Assembly: GCA_023382935.1 (NCBI GenBank)
Contig: JAHDXL010000001.1
Coordinates: forward strand, 84,606-148,605
DNA from: Phycisphaerales bacterium
GTDB lineage: Bacteria; Planctomycetota; Phycisphaerae; Phycisphaerales; UBA1924
Direction: 5' to 3'
Length of the DNA: 64,000 bases
The position numbers were made by a program, and so were the translations under genes. Below are positions 1 to 9,035 of this stretch, piece after piece. Within the stretch, counting starts at the first letter, position 1, and every line of letters starts with the position of its first letter. The notes beneath the pieces were generated by a model. That model searched no databases and was not told where the DNA came from. It worked only from the letters and a program-made list of their open reading frames with translations.

Positions 1-149
1 CCCCGGCCCCCGGACCCCGGCCCCCGGACCCCGGCCCCCGGACCCCGGCCCCCGGCCCCCGGACCCCGGACCCCGGACCCCGGCCCCGACCCCCGGCCCC
101 GGACCCCGGCCCCGGCCCCCGGACCCGGCCCCCGGACCCGACCTGCCGC
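1..149. repeat. C-rich heptanucleotide repeat tract
   Basis: Almost pure C and G on the plus strand, built from irregular copies of the 7-nt words CCCCGGA and CCCCGGC. The tract begins at the window edge, so its left border is unknown. The minus strand is runs of four to five G separated by short spacers, a composition that can form G-quadruplexes, with an i-motif on the other strand. No convincing gene is seen in it. What follows up to position 270 is ordinary GC-rich sequence without a recognisable gene. Confidence 0.8.
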
Positions 150-270
150 CCCGCGGCCCACCGCCGCGCATCTGGTCCCACAAAAATCGCCCGCGCGGGC
201 CGGAACGGGCGTTGAGGTGAGTTTCTTGGCCGCTTCGGGCGCCGGCCCGGAGACGGCCGCGTCGCCGGCG

Positions 271-522
271 CACGGCGCGGGGAGCGGCCCGCGTGCGGCG
301 GGGAGCGGCCCGCACATGGCGGGGAGCGGCCCGCGTGCGGCGGGGAGCGGCCCGCGTGCGGCGGGGAGCGGCCCGCACATGACGGAGAGCGGCCCGCGTG
401 CGGCGGGGAGCGGCCCGCGTGCGGCGGGGAGCGGCCCGCACATGACGGAGAGCGGCCCGCGTGCGGCGGGGAGCGGCCCGCACATGGCGGGGAGCGGCCC
501 GCGTGCGGCCGGGAGCGGCCCG
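271..522. repeat. 21-bp tandem repeat array, 12 units
   Basis: Twelve head-to-tail 21-bp units, with a partial unit after them. Every unit ends in AGCGGCCCG. The first half has three forms: A starts CGTGCGGCG, B starts CACATGGCG, C starts CACATGACG and continues GAGAG. The order after a degenerate first unit is A B A A C A A C A B A. The array is open in the plus frame from a GTG at 217 to 588 and would encode 7-residue repeats such as [14 protein letters not shown] and ESGPHMT. The differences between unit forms change amino acids radically, there is no good ribosome binding site, and the flanks resemble no known protein, so a noncoding minisatellite is more likely than a gene. Confidence 0.85.
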
Positions 523-613
523 CGTGCGGCAGGTCGCGTCCGGCCAGGGGCGGCGGCCGGCGCCCGTGGGCGGCGCACGGATCTGTGAACGTCCACGGGC
601 CGCGACCGTCTGG

Positions 614-647
614 GAGGGGTGCAGCCGCGCGCAGGCGCGCGCCCCTC
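614..647. promoter_or_regulatory. Nested inverted repeat upstream of gapA
   Basis: GAGGGG (614-619) pairs with CCCCTC (642-647), and inside it GCGCGC (627-632) pairs with GCGCGC (635-640) across an AG loop. It lies in the gene-free stretch before gapA. It could be a terminator of the preceding region or a leader structure; no T-run follows on either strand. Confidence 0.4.
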
Positions 648-680
648 GTGGAAGTCTCCGCCGGAGCCACGCCTGTGTTT

Positions 681-709
681 CACGCCGACCGCATGGGGTG
701 GTCGGCGTG
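681..709. promoter_or_regulatory. Perfect 10-bp hairpin 85 nt before gapA
   Basis: CACGCCGACC (681-690) is perfectly complementary to GGTCGGCGTG (700-709) with a 9-nt loop. It stands alone in the intergenic region and ends 85 nt before the gapA start codon. It may be part of the gapA leader, a terminator or an operator. The sequence alone does not decide. Confidence 0.5.
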
Positions 710-794
710 GTTCATCACCGTACCTTCATGGAAACATCGCCCCGCGTCATCTATCGTTTCCGAGCATCTTTGTGCAGTAGAAAGGACTTTTCTC

Positions 795-1829
795 ATGCCC
801 ATCCGCATCGGCATCAACGGCTTCGGCCGCATCGGCCGCCTGGTCTACCGCGCCGCCGTCCAGACCGGCGAGTTTGAGGTGCTGGCCGTCAACGACCTCG
901 TCCCGGCCGACAACCTGGCCTACCTGCTCAAGTACGACACCATGCACGGGCGCTTCCGCGTCCACGGCCAGCCGGTCGAGATCACCGCCACCGAGAACTC
1001 CTTCACCGTCAACGGCAAGACCACCCGGACCCTGGCTGAAAAAGACCCGGCCAAACTCGCCTGGGGCGACTGGGGCGTGGATTACGTCCTCGAATCCACC
1101 GGCCTGTTCACCACCTTTGAAGACGCCCACAAGCACATCGACCACAACGGCTGCAAGCGCGTGCTCATCTCCGCTCCGACCAAGAGCACCGACAAGGTCA
1201 AGACCCTCTGCTACAAGGTCAACTCCGACCTGTACGACCCCGCGACCGACTTGATCGTGTCCAACGCCAGTTGCACCACCAACTGCCTGGCACCTGTCGC
1301 CAAGGTCATCAACGACACCTTCGGCCTGGAAGAGGGACTGATGACCACCGTCCACGCCGCCACCGCCACGCAGCCGACGCAGGACGGACCGAGCAAGAAG
1401 GACTGGCGCGGCGGACGCAACGCCTACCAGAACATCATCCCCGCCAGCACCGGCGCGGCCAAGGCCGTCACCTTGTGCATCCCCGCCCTCAAGGGCAAAC
1501 TGACCGGCATGGCCTTCCGCGTGCCCACGGCCGACGTCTCGGCCGTCGATCTGACCTTCCGCACCGCCAAGCCCACCACGCTCGACGCCATCCACGCGGC
1601 CATGAAGGCCGCCGCCGAGGGCCCCATGAAGGGCGTGCTGGCCTACACCGACGAGGAAGTGGTCAGTTCGGACTTCATCGGCGACCCGCACTCGTCGATC
1701 TACGACGCCAGGGCCGGCATCGGCCTCAACGACCGCTTCTTCAAGATCGTCTCCTGGTACGACAACGAGGCCGGGTACGCCTGGCGCTGCATTGATATGC
1801 TCCGGTTGATGGCCCGCAGGGACGCCTGA
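795..1829 (+). CDS. gapA: Glyceraldehyde-3-phosphate dehydrogenase, type I
   Basis: Catalyses oxidative phosphorylation of glyceraldehyde 3-phosphate to 1,3-bisphosphoglycerate in cytoplasmic glycolysis. The 344-residue product has the usual family length. It opens with the NAD-binding Rossmann motif [10 protein letters not shown] and has ND near residues 33-34, the pattern of NAD-preferring enzymes. The active-site signature SNASCTTNC places the catalytic cysteine at residue 160, and [10 protein letters not shown] carries the partner histidine. Start chosen at the ATG preceded by AGAAAGGA about 8 nt upstream; longer in-frame starts would add sequence foreign to the family. A hairpin with a T-rich tail follows, so it looks monocistronic. 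Confidence 0.98.
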   Translation: MPIRIGINGFGRIGRLVYRAAVQTGEFEVLAVNDLVPADNLAYLLKYDTMHGRFRVHGQPVEITATENSFTVNGKTTRTLAEKDPAKLAWGDWGVDYVLESTGLFTTFEDAHKHIDHNGCKRVLISAPTKSTDKVKTLCYKVNSDLYDPATDLIVSNASCTTNCLAPVAKVINDTFGLEEGLMTTVHAATATQPTQDGPSKKDWRGGRNAYQNIIPASTGAAKAVTLCIPALKGKLTGMAFRVPTADVSAVDLTFRTAKPTTLDAIHAAMKAAAEGPMKGVLAYTDEEVVSSDFIGDPHSSIYDARAGIGLNDRFFKIVSWYDNEAGYAWRCIDMLRLMARRDA

Positions 1830-1869
1830 CCCCGACGGACCGCACAGGTCTGGCAGGGAGCACGATCAC

Positions 1870-1906
1870 GGGCGAGCGGCCATCACGCCGTTCGCCCTTC
1901 TTCTTT
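1870..1906 (+). terminator. Rho-independent terminator after gapA
   Basis: GGGCGAGCGG (1870-1879) pairs with CCGTTCGCCC (1888-1897), one G-T wobble, loop of 8, followed by TTCTTCTTT. It sits 40 nt after the gapA stop codon and before the next gene's ribosome binding site. Confidence 0.8.
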
Positions 1907-1919
1907 CACGAGGTCCACC

Positions 1920-2366
1920 ATGTCCTTCGACGATCTCAAGTACAAACTCGGCGACGTCGGCACCAACCTCAGGTACAAACTCGACGACTTGAAGTCCAAC
2001 CCCAACGCCCGGACCTTGCTCATCGGCGGCGGCGCGGCTCTGGTCCTCATCCTCGTCTTCGCGTTCTACACCCTGCCGCGCCTCCTGCCCGGCAGTTCTG
2101 GCCCCGGCGCCCCGGTCGCGCAGTCGAAGGCCTTCAAGGGCTCCGATGACGACTGGATCGCCCAGGCCCGCGCCGCCCTGGCCTCGGACCCCAGGTTCGC
2201 CTCGGTCCGCATCGGAAAGGACGTCAACGACGCCGGCTCGCCCATCATCGTCATCCGCGGGCCCATGATGGATATGCCCGACCGCATCGCGCTGGGCGCC
2301 AAGTTCCAGGGCATCGGGCAGCCGCCCAACCTGGTCTATCAACTCGGGACGCCCGAAGACCCATGA
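1920..2366 (+). CDS. Small single-pass membrane protein of unknown function
   Basis: 148 residues. A charged N-terminal stretch (KYKLGDV, RYKLDDL) precedes one hydrophobic segment at about residues 35-57 (LIGGGAALVLILVFAFYTL), then a soluble C-terminal part of about 90 residues, so it is probably an N-in anchored protein. No known family recognised. GAGGT 6 nt before the ATG supports the start. Its stop overlaps the cinA start (ATGA at 2363-2366), indicating translational coupling. Conserved coupling might tie it to cinA function, but nothing in the sequence says how. Confidence 0.75.
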   Translation: MSFDDLKYKLGDVGTNLRYKLDDLKSNPNARTLLIGGGAALVLILVFAFYTLPRLLPGSSGPGAPVAQSKAFKGSDDDWIAQARAALASDPRFASVRIGKDVNDAGSPIIVIRGPMMDMPDRIALGAKFQGIGQPPNLVYQLGTPEDP

Positions 2367-3649
2367 GCGCCGCCGGTTCGACGGACTTCCCGCACGCGGT
2401 CGCCAGCATCATCGCCTCGGGCGATGAACTGGTGCTCGGGCAGAAACTGGACACCAACTCGCAGTGCATCGCCGATCGACTGGTCAGCCACGGGCTGCAG
2501 GTGCGCGAGCACGTCACCGTGCCCGACGATCAGGCCGCGCTGGTCGAGGCACTGCGGCGAGCGGCGGCGACCAGCCAACTGGTCATTGTGACCGGCGGAC
2601 TGGGCCCCACGGCCGACGACCTGACGCGCCAGGCGCTGGCCGAACTGCTCGGCGAAAATCTGGTCATGGACGAGGACGCGCTGCGCACGCTGGAGGGCTG
2701 GTTCACCTCACGGGGGCGGACGATGCCGCCCGGCAACCGCGTGCAGGCCATGCGTCCGGCTTCAGCCCGCATGTTGACCAACGAGCACGGGACGGCGCCG
2801 GGCCTGCACGCGGTCTGCGAGGGGCGCTGCGACCTTTACTGCCTGCCCGGCCCGCCGCGCGAGATGATCCCGCTGCTCGAACGCGAGGTCATGGGGCACC
2901 TGCGCGTCGCGCCGGCGCTGGCCTGCCGCACGCAGGCGATCCATACCTTCGGCCGCGGCGAGAGCGACGTGGCGGCCCTGCTCGCGGACCTGATGGACCG
3001 CGCACGCCACCCGCTGGTCGGCACGACGGCCAGTCTGGGCGTGGTGAGCGTGCGCATCCGCGCTTCGGGCCCGTCGGCCGAGGCGCTGATCGCGCAGACC
3101 GCCGCCGAAGTGCGCCGGCGCCTGGGGCCGGTGGTGCTGGACGGGGAGCATCTGGCGGCGGAGGTCATCACCCGCCTGCGGGCCGCGGGCCGGACCGTCG
3201 GCACGGTGGAGAGTTGCACCGGCGGAATGCTCGGGCAGTTCATCACGGAAGTCCCCGGCGCCTCGGACGTTTTTGCCGGCGGGCTGGTCACGTACGCGAA
3301 CGAACAGAAGGTCGCGCTGGCCGGCGTGCCCAAGCACATTCTCGACCGTGAGGGAGCCGTCTCGCGTGCCTGCGCCGTGGCGATGGCCGAGGGGGGACGG
3401 GAACGCCTGGGAACAGACCACGCACTCTCCATCACCGGGATCGCCGGCCCCGATGGCGGCACACCGGGCAAACCCGTCGGCACCGTGTGGATCGCGCTGG
3501 CCTCCGGCGGCGCCCCCACCGACGCACGCCGGTTCCTGTTCCGCGGCTCGCGGAGCGCCATCCGCACATGGTCGGGCATGAGTGCGCTGGCCATGCTTCG
3601 CCTGCGCCTGATCGGCGCCGACATGCGGCTGCTCAATCAGCAGGAGTGA
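2363..3649 (+). CDS. cinA: CinA-family protein (competence/damage-inducible; NMN deamidase domain)
   Basis: 428 residues, full two-domain CinA. The N-terminal half is the MoCF-biosynthesis-like COG1058 domain (ASGDELVLGQKLDTNS, then VTGGLGPTADDLT), linked in the family to ADP-ribose pyrophosphatase activity. The C-terminal half is the PncC nicotinamide-nucleotide amidohydrolase domain with TVESCTGGMLGQ, GGLVTYAN and SITGIAGPDGG. PncC converts NMN to nicotinate mononucleotide in pyridine nucleotide salvage. The start overlaps the stop of the upstream membrane-protein gene by four bases, so it is probably translated by coupling. Convergent to sppA, with about 160 bp of gene-free sequence between them. 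Confidence 0.95.
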   Translation: MSAAGSTDFPHAVASIIASGDELVLGQKLDTNSQCIADRLVSHGLQVREHVTVPDDQAALVEALRRAAATSQLVIVTGGLGPTADDLTRQALAELLGENLVMDEDALRTLEGWFTSRGRTMPPGNRVQAMRPASARMLTNEHGTAPGLHAVCEGRCDLYCLPGPPREMIPLLEREVMGHLRVAPALACRTQAIHTFGRGESDVAALLADLMDRARHPLVGTTASLGVVSVRIRASGPSAEALIAQTAAEVRRRLGPVVLDGEHLAAEVITRLRAAGRTVGTVESCTGGMLGQFITEVPGASDVFAGGLVTYANEQKVALAGVPKHILDREGAVSRACAVAMAEGGRERLGTDHALSITGIAGPDGGTPGKPVGTVWIALASGGAPTDARRFLFRGSRSAIRTWSGMSALAMLRLRLIGADMRLLNQQE

Positions 3650-3808
3650 GCGACCGGGATCATGCGTCGAGGGATGAGCAGGGGCGGGCGAAGGCGGAGG
3701 AGTTGGGCGGCGTGCGGCACGCCCTGCCTCGAAGACGCGGTCAAGGCGTGGCACTCGATGAAATGAGTGTGGCACCCCGGGGCGTGGGGAAGACACCGGT
3801 CGCGGGGG

Positions 3809-5590
3809 TCAGCGCACGATGATGACGTTGGGCATGGTCAGGAGGACCGGCTCGCGGCGGAGTTGCATGCCGGCGTTGATGGCGTCGCGAACCATGTCGA
3901 AGCGTCGGGGGCCGAGCACCTCGCTGAGCGTGGCGGCCAGGCCACTCAACTGGGCCTGTCCCATCATCACGCCGGGGGCCTGCACGAAGGAGCCGAACAT
4001 CTCTTCAATCATCTCGGAGAAACTCTTGGGCCCGGGGAAGTCCATGACTTCAAAGTCTTCGAGGCCCACTTCGTCCGCCAGTTCGTAGATGGCATCATCG
4101 AGCCCGCCGATGGCATCGACCATCTTGAGATGGATCGCGTCGGTGCCGACGAAGAGGCGTCCCTCGGCGGTCCTGGAGATGTCGATGCCGGGGCGTCCGG
4201 CCTTCACATGCCCGACAAACTGGTCGTAGGTCTCGGTCATGCGTCGACGGATGAGTGCCCGCTGAGATTCACTCCAGGGGGTGGTGGAACTCTCGAGGGA
4301 GGCCATCGGACCGCGTGCGCGTTCGACAACCCTGATGCGGAGTTTGTCGTAGAGCCCGCCCATGGCGATCTTGCCCCCGACGACACCGATGGAGCCGACG
4401 ATGCTGGACTCGTTGGCGTAGATCCTGGATCCACCGACGGCGATGTAGTACCCGCCGGAGGCGGCCATGGAGCCGACGCTGACCCAGACGGGCTTTTCCT
4501 TCTGGAGGCGTTGGAGGCCCTGCCAGATGATTTCGCTGGCGATGGCCGAGCCGCCGGGCGAGTCGATGCGAACGACGACACCCTTGATCATGTCCTGTTC
4601 GAGGATGTCTTCGATGGCGTTGCGGATGGTGCGGCTGCCGACTTGGGCGCCCCCGAGGAAGCCGCCCGGAGTGGAGTCGCCGTCGATGATGGCACCGTCG
4701 ATGTGGAGTACGGCGATGGTCGGGCTGGTGGCTTTGTGGGTTGGCTGCTTGGAGAGGATCGAGAAGATGGCAAAGGGGTTGGAGGTGTCAAAGGGAGACT
4801 CGGACGTGGTCTCGTTGAGATCGACGGCAACCTCGACGTCGGCGTTGTACTGCTCACCGAGATGGTCGTAAAGCAGCGGCAGATCAACGGCGGCGTCGAT
4901 CAGACCGAGTTTGACAGCCTGTTCGTCCGTTGCCCACCACGCCTGTTCCATGACGCGATCGAGGTCGGAGGCGTCGAAGCCGTAGCCCTGCATGAGCATG
5001 GAGCGCATGTTGGCATACATGCCGTCGAGGAGGGCGGTGATGTTCTTCTCCCAGGCGGGGCTGGGAGCGGAGTTCATATACATTTCTTCGGCGCCCTTGT
5101 AGGCGCCGACCTGCACGAAGTCGGGCCGAAGGCCGACCCACTCCATGGCGTCGCGGAGGAACATTTCTTCCATGTACAGTCCGGGGAGGGAGACGGCGCC
5201 TCCGGACTGGATGAGCACTTCGTCGGCGTAGGAGCCGAGGAGGAGTTCACTGGTGCCGTAGTTTTCGGCAAAGACATGGACCTTTTTGCCGGCTTCGCGG
5301 AGGCGTGCCATCGCCTGGCCGAGTTCCTGGATCTGCGTCACTCCGAGTTCGGCGTCCTTGACGCGGATGACCAGGCCTGGCACGTCGTCGTGGTAGGCGA
5401 CCTCGTCGATCCGTTCGACGAGGCTGCGGAGGGTGTCGGACTCGTCAAAGCCGAGCCAGGCGAAGGGGCTGGGACTCTCGATGGGGGCGCCGGACAGTTC
5501 GAGCCAGGCCAGACCGACGGGCTCTGCTGCCAGAGCCAGAGGCGACAAGAGGCCTGCGACCAGCGGAAACAACGACCTGTTCAGACGCAT
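3809..5590 (-). CDS. sppA: Signal peptide peptidase SppA (long, two-domain S49 type)
   Basis: Membrane-bound serine protease that degrades cleaved signal peptides. About 593 residues, the size of the long 67K form with tandem S49 domains. An N-terminal hydrophobic signal (LFPLVAGLLSPLALA) precedes the first domain, which carries the general-base lysine in VGAYKGAEEMY; the second domain carries the nucleophile serine in GSMAASGGYYIA. Two adjacent ATGs exist at 5593 and 5590; AAGGGGG is well spaced only for 5590. It lies about 100 bp downstream of the zincin gene in the same direction and may share its transcript. Confidence 0.93.
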   Translation of the reverse strand: MRLNRSLFPLVAGLLSPLALAAEPVGLAWLELSGAPIESPSPFAWLGFDESDTLRSLVERIDEVAYHDDVPGLVIRVKDAELGVTQIQELGQAMARLREAGKKVHVFAENYGTSELLLGSYADEVLIQSGGAVSLPGLYMEEMFLRDAMEWVGLRPDFVQVGAYKGAEEMYMNSAPSPAWEKNITALLDGMYANMRSMLMQGYGFDASDLDRVMEQAWWATDEQAVKLGLIDAAVDLPLLYDHLGEQYNADVEVAVDLNETTSESPFDTSNPFAIFSILSKQPTHKATSPTIAVLHIDGAIIDGDSTPGGFLGGAQVGSRTIRNAIEDILEQDMIKGVVVRIDSPGGSAIASEIIWQGLQRLQKEKPVWVSVGSMAASGGYYIAVGGSRIYANESSIVGSIGVVGGKIAMGGLYDKLRIRVVERARGPMASLESSTTPWSESQRALIRRRMTETYDQFVGHVKAGRPGIDISRTAEGRLFVGTDAIHLKMVDAIGGLDDAIYELADEVGLEDFEVMDFPGPKSFSEMIEEMFGSFVQAPGVMMGQAQLSGLAATLSEVLGPRRFDMVRDAINAGMQLRREPVLLTMPNVIIVR

Positions 5591-5694
5591 CATGACCCCC
5601 TTGACTGGCCCGGCCAGGCGCCGGTGCTGCACGTTGCGGTATTGCGACTCACCCGAGATGCTCTTTCGGCCCGAGGGCGGGCGACGCGAGAAAT

Positions 5695-6096
5695 CTAGTC
5701 GTATCCCAGTTCCCACAACTGGTCTTCGTCGAGTCCGAATTCGTGACCAATTTCGTGCAGGAGAGTAATTCGGATCTGCTCCTTGACGCTTTCCTCGCCG
5801 CCGCCTGTGTCAAACCCACCTGCGAGGTCAACAATACCCACCCTGAACAGGTGAATCTGTGAGGGAAGACGCCAGGGTTCGTCGATGCTGCGCTCGGTTG
5901 CCATGGTTCCGGTGTGCAGCCCGCAGAGTTCGTCGGCCTCGGAGGGAGGCATGTCCAGATCGGCGAGCATGGCGGCATCGGGACGATCGAGGACGATGAC
6001 GGGCACCTCGTCGAGGAGATCGGCAATCGGCGCGGGGAGTTCCTTGATGACTTGCTCGAGGAGGGCGTCGAACCTCTGGCGATCCTGCGGGGTCAT
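5695..6096 (-). CDS. Small zincin-like metallopeptidase (PF06262 type)
   Basis: 133 residues. A HExxH motif (HEIGHEFGLDEDQL) near the C-terminus, with the preceding RITLLHEIGH context, matches the small zincin family known as PF06262; the product length fits. The motif supplies two zinc-binding histidines and the catalytic glutamate. No signal peptide, so probably cytoplasmic; substrate unknown. The ATG overlaps the stop of the upstream membrane-protein gene (ATGA at 6093-6096), so the two are translationally coupled. sppA follows on the same strand. Confidence 0.85.
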   Translation of the reverse strand: MTPQDRQRFDALLEQVIKELPAPIADLLDEVPVIVLDRPDAAMLADLDMPPSEADELCGLHTGTMATERSIDEPWRLPSQIHLFRVGIVDLAGGFDTGGGEESVKEQIRITLLHEIGHEFGLDEDQLWELGYD

Positions 6097-7031
6097 GGTC
6101 TGTGCTCGTCAAAGATGTCGGTCAAGCCGATGCCGGGGGCGGCGATGAGCCGCCGGATGCGCCATGCGTCCATGGTGAGGGAGAAGATACCGACGGTCAA
6201 GAGGAAGGAACCGACGGCGATCAGTGCGGCGGCGAGGATGTAGATCAGATCCGAGAGGCCGGTCGAGGCGTAGGGCATGAAGAAGTGGATGAGATCTCCT
6301 GCCATCGCCACGCCAGCGGCCGCCGCGAGGGCGCTCATGGGCTGTCGGTCCACCCTTCCGGTGCGCATGAGGACGCTGCGCTGGGCGAGGCGAACGGCGT
6401 TGGGGCGGAGGAGAAGTGAGGCACCGATGATGGAAAGGCCGGTGAGCAGGCGAAGCGCGGTGCGTTCGGGCGGGACGGAGGTCGGATTGCCGTAGACGCT
6501 GGGGTGAGCGGGATCGACGTGATAGAGGATGAGCCAACTGGCGACAATGAGGGGCAGGTAGCAGAGGACGCCGAGGAGGGGTGGAACGCTGTGGCGAGGG
6601 CGCAGGTCGCGGTGCGGTCGGATGAGGACAATGGCGCCCAGGCCGGAGAGAGCCATAAAGACCAGAGACAGCGCGGGCGCGGGTGCTGGGTCGAGAGGGA
6701 CGGCCAGGACGTCGGAGGCGATCTGGGCGCCGCGCACCACCCAGATCGCGGCGCAGGCGGCAAAGGCAGAGGCGGTCCACAGGAGCAGACCAGCCTGCAC
6801 GAGGCGGGGGTGAGTGATCTGCTTGAGTTCATCGGCGTGGGGATCAACGAGGGCGAGAATGGTGGCCTTGACGGGCAGGCCGCACTCGGGGCAGGCGCCG
6901 AGGATGGAGAGTCCGCGCTGGTTGTAGCCGCAGCGTGCGCAGGGGAGGTCGCCGGTGAGTTCGCGGGCGACGGCGGCGCTGTCGGTTTCGGCGGAGGGCT
7001 CGACCTGACTTGCGGGGATCTGCTCACTCAC
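6093..7031 (-). CDS. Zinc-ribbon polytopic membrane protein of unknown function
   Basis: 312 residues. A cytoplasmic N-terminal zinc ribbon (CARCGYNQRGL ... CPECGLPV) is followed by several hydrophobic segments, about six to eight by eye. This ribbon-plus-membrane layout is frequent in planctomycetes; no biochemical role is known to me. The start is a GTG because AAGGAG lies 8 nt upstream of it; a longer in-frame GTG at 7148 would run through that site and into the divergent moxR region. Coupled by overlap to the zincin gene, which suggests both proteins act in one envelope process, perhaps with SppA (inference). Confidence 0.75.
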   Translation of the reverse strand: MSEQIPASQVEPSAETDSAAVARELTGDLPCARCGYNQRGLSILGACPECGLPVKATILALVDPHADELKQITHPRLVQAGLLLWTASAFAACAAIWVVRGAQIASDVLAVPLDPAPAPALSLVFMALSGLGAIVLIRPHRDLRPRHSVPPLLGVLCYLPLIVASWLILYHVDPAHPSVYGNPTSVPPERTALRLLTGLSIIGASLLLRPNAVRLAQRSVLMRTGRVDRQPMSALAAAAGVAMAGDLIHFFMPYASTGLSDLIYILAAALIAVGSFLLTVGIFSLTMDAWRIRRLIAAPGIGLTDIFDEHRP

Positions 7032-7138
7032 CCGCCCGGCTCCTTGACTCGAGGTGGTGTGAAGGAATGGTTCAGCATACCCGCATGGCCGGAAGGCGGG
7101 GGCAGGCCGGGCGGAGCAGCCCGCGATGGAGCACCAGA

Positions 7139-8068
<930 letters not shown>

Positions 8069-8155
8069 TGGAGGACGACTTCGTGTACGCCTTGAAAGGG
8101 GCGAAGAGGCAAAGCGAGCACACGGCGCAGACGAGTCGATCGGGGGCCGCGGCGG

Positions 8156-8183
8156 CAGCAAAGTCCGAGGACGGACTTTGCTG
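8156..8183. terminator. Perfect 12-bp hairpin between convergent genes
   Basis: CAGCAAAGTCCG (8156-8167), loop AGGA, CGGACTTTGCTG (8172-8183). It lies between the ends of moxR and the UPF0173 gene and would work in both directions. No long T-run follows. A near copy is at 25159-25188, also between convergent genes. Confidence 0.6.
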
Positions 8184-8218
8184 GCACGGGCTCGGAGGAG
8201 ACGGCGGCCGGGCGGAGA

Positions 8219-8893
8219 CTACCGTGCCTTCCAGGATTCGCCGGGCTTCATGACCTTGACCTCGACTCCCTGGGGCTTGAATGCCGAGATGTCGCTGGTG
8301 AGGGCGTCGAAGGTTCCCCAGTGGACGGGGATGGCGATTTTGGGGCGGATCATTTCGGCGGCCATGCGTCCCTGTTCGGGGCCCATGGTGAAGCGATCGC
8401 CGACTGGGATGGCCGAGACGTCGGGGTTGTACAACTCGCCGATGAGTTTGAGATCGCTGAAGAGGGCGGTGTCGCCGCAGTGGTGAAAAGTGAAGTTATC
8501 CTTTGCGAAGTGGAGGACGAGGCCACAGGGCTGGCCCATGTATCGGCCTTCGAAACTGGAGGAGTGGAACGCCTGTGTGAAGGCAATCCATCCAAAGCGG
8601 GTCTTGATGCGTCCGCCGGGGTTGCCGGGTTCGCACTTGACGCCCTTTTCGCCGAGGAACTGGCAGATTTCCCACGCGGCGACGACGGTGGCGCTGTTGG
8701 CCCTGGCGATGGCCTGGGCGTCGCCCAGGTGGTCGGAGTGTCCGTGCGTGAGGGCGATGTAGTCGCACCTGACGTCAGCGCGTTTCTTTTTTGCGACCGG
8801 GTTGCCTTCGAGGAAGGGGTCGATGGCGACTTTGGCGTCGCTGCCGGTGAGGATGAAGCCCGAATGTCCGAGAAACTCGATTTCCATGCTCAT
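8219..8893 (-). CDS. UPF0173 family metal-dependent hydrolase (metallo-beta-lactamase fold)
   Basis: 224 residues, typical for the family. The binuclear metal motif THGHSDHLGDA (HxHxDH) lies near residue 50, and later ligands are in HCGDTALFSD and IPVHWGTFDAL. Family members are Zn-dependent hydrolases of unknown physiological substrate. GGAGG five bases before the ATG at 8893 fixes the start; longer in-frame starts would overlap the upstream gene end. Follows the DUF4139-like gene on the same strand, but a hairpin at 8978-9003 separates them. Confidence 0.92.
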   Translation of the reverse strand: MSMEIEFLGHSGFILTGSDAKVAIDPFLEGNPVAKKKRADVRCDYIALTHGHSDHLGDAQAIARANSATVVAAWEICQFLGEKGVKCEPGNPGGRIKTRFGWIAFTQAFHSSSFEGRYMGQPCGLVLHFAKDNFTFHHCGDTALFSDLKLIGELYNPDVSAIPVGDRFTMGPEQGRMAAEMIRPKIAIPVHWGTFDALTSDISAFKPQGVEVKVMKPGESWKAR

Positions 8894-8977
8894 GGCATCC
8901 TCCGCGCGCCGTGCGCGATGTTGCACGCCACAGTCTACCGCGCGGAGCGGTGCGGGGCACCCCGACAGGAACGCAAA

Positions 8978-9003
8978 CGCCCCGGACCACCTGATCCGGG
9001 GCG
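8978..9003 (-). terminator. Hairpin terminator after the DUF4139-like gene
   Basis: CGCCCCGGA (8978-8986) pairs with TCCGGGGCG (8995-9003), loop of 8. Read on the minus strand it is followed by TTTGCGTT. It lies 33 nt after the stop codon at 9036. Confidence 0.6.
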
Positions 9004-9035
9004 CGAGGAAGTGGAGAGTACAGATCGGAGGGGGA

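Noticed and set aside
217-588. Open frame of 123 residues through the 21-bp array at the left end
   Set aside because: No Shine-Dalgarno site, radical amino-acid changes between repeat types, and openness follows from a period divisible by three in GC-rich DNA.
3650-3808. Possible hairpin around CACTC-GAAATGAGTG between cinA and sppA
   Set aside because: Stem is only 5 bp and interrupted on extension.
3767-5698. Long plus-strand open frame opposite sppA
   Set aside because: Antisense to a well-supported sppA; composition is that of a shadow frame in GC-rich DNA.
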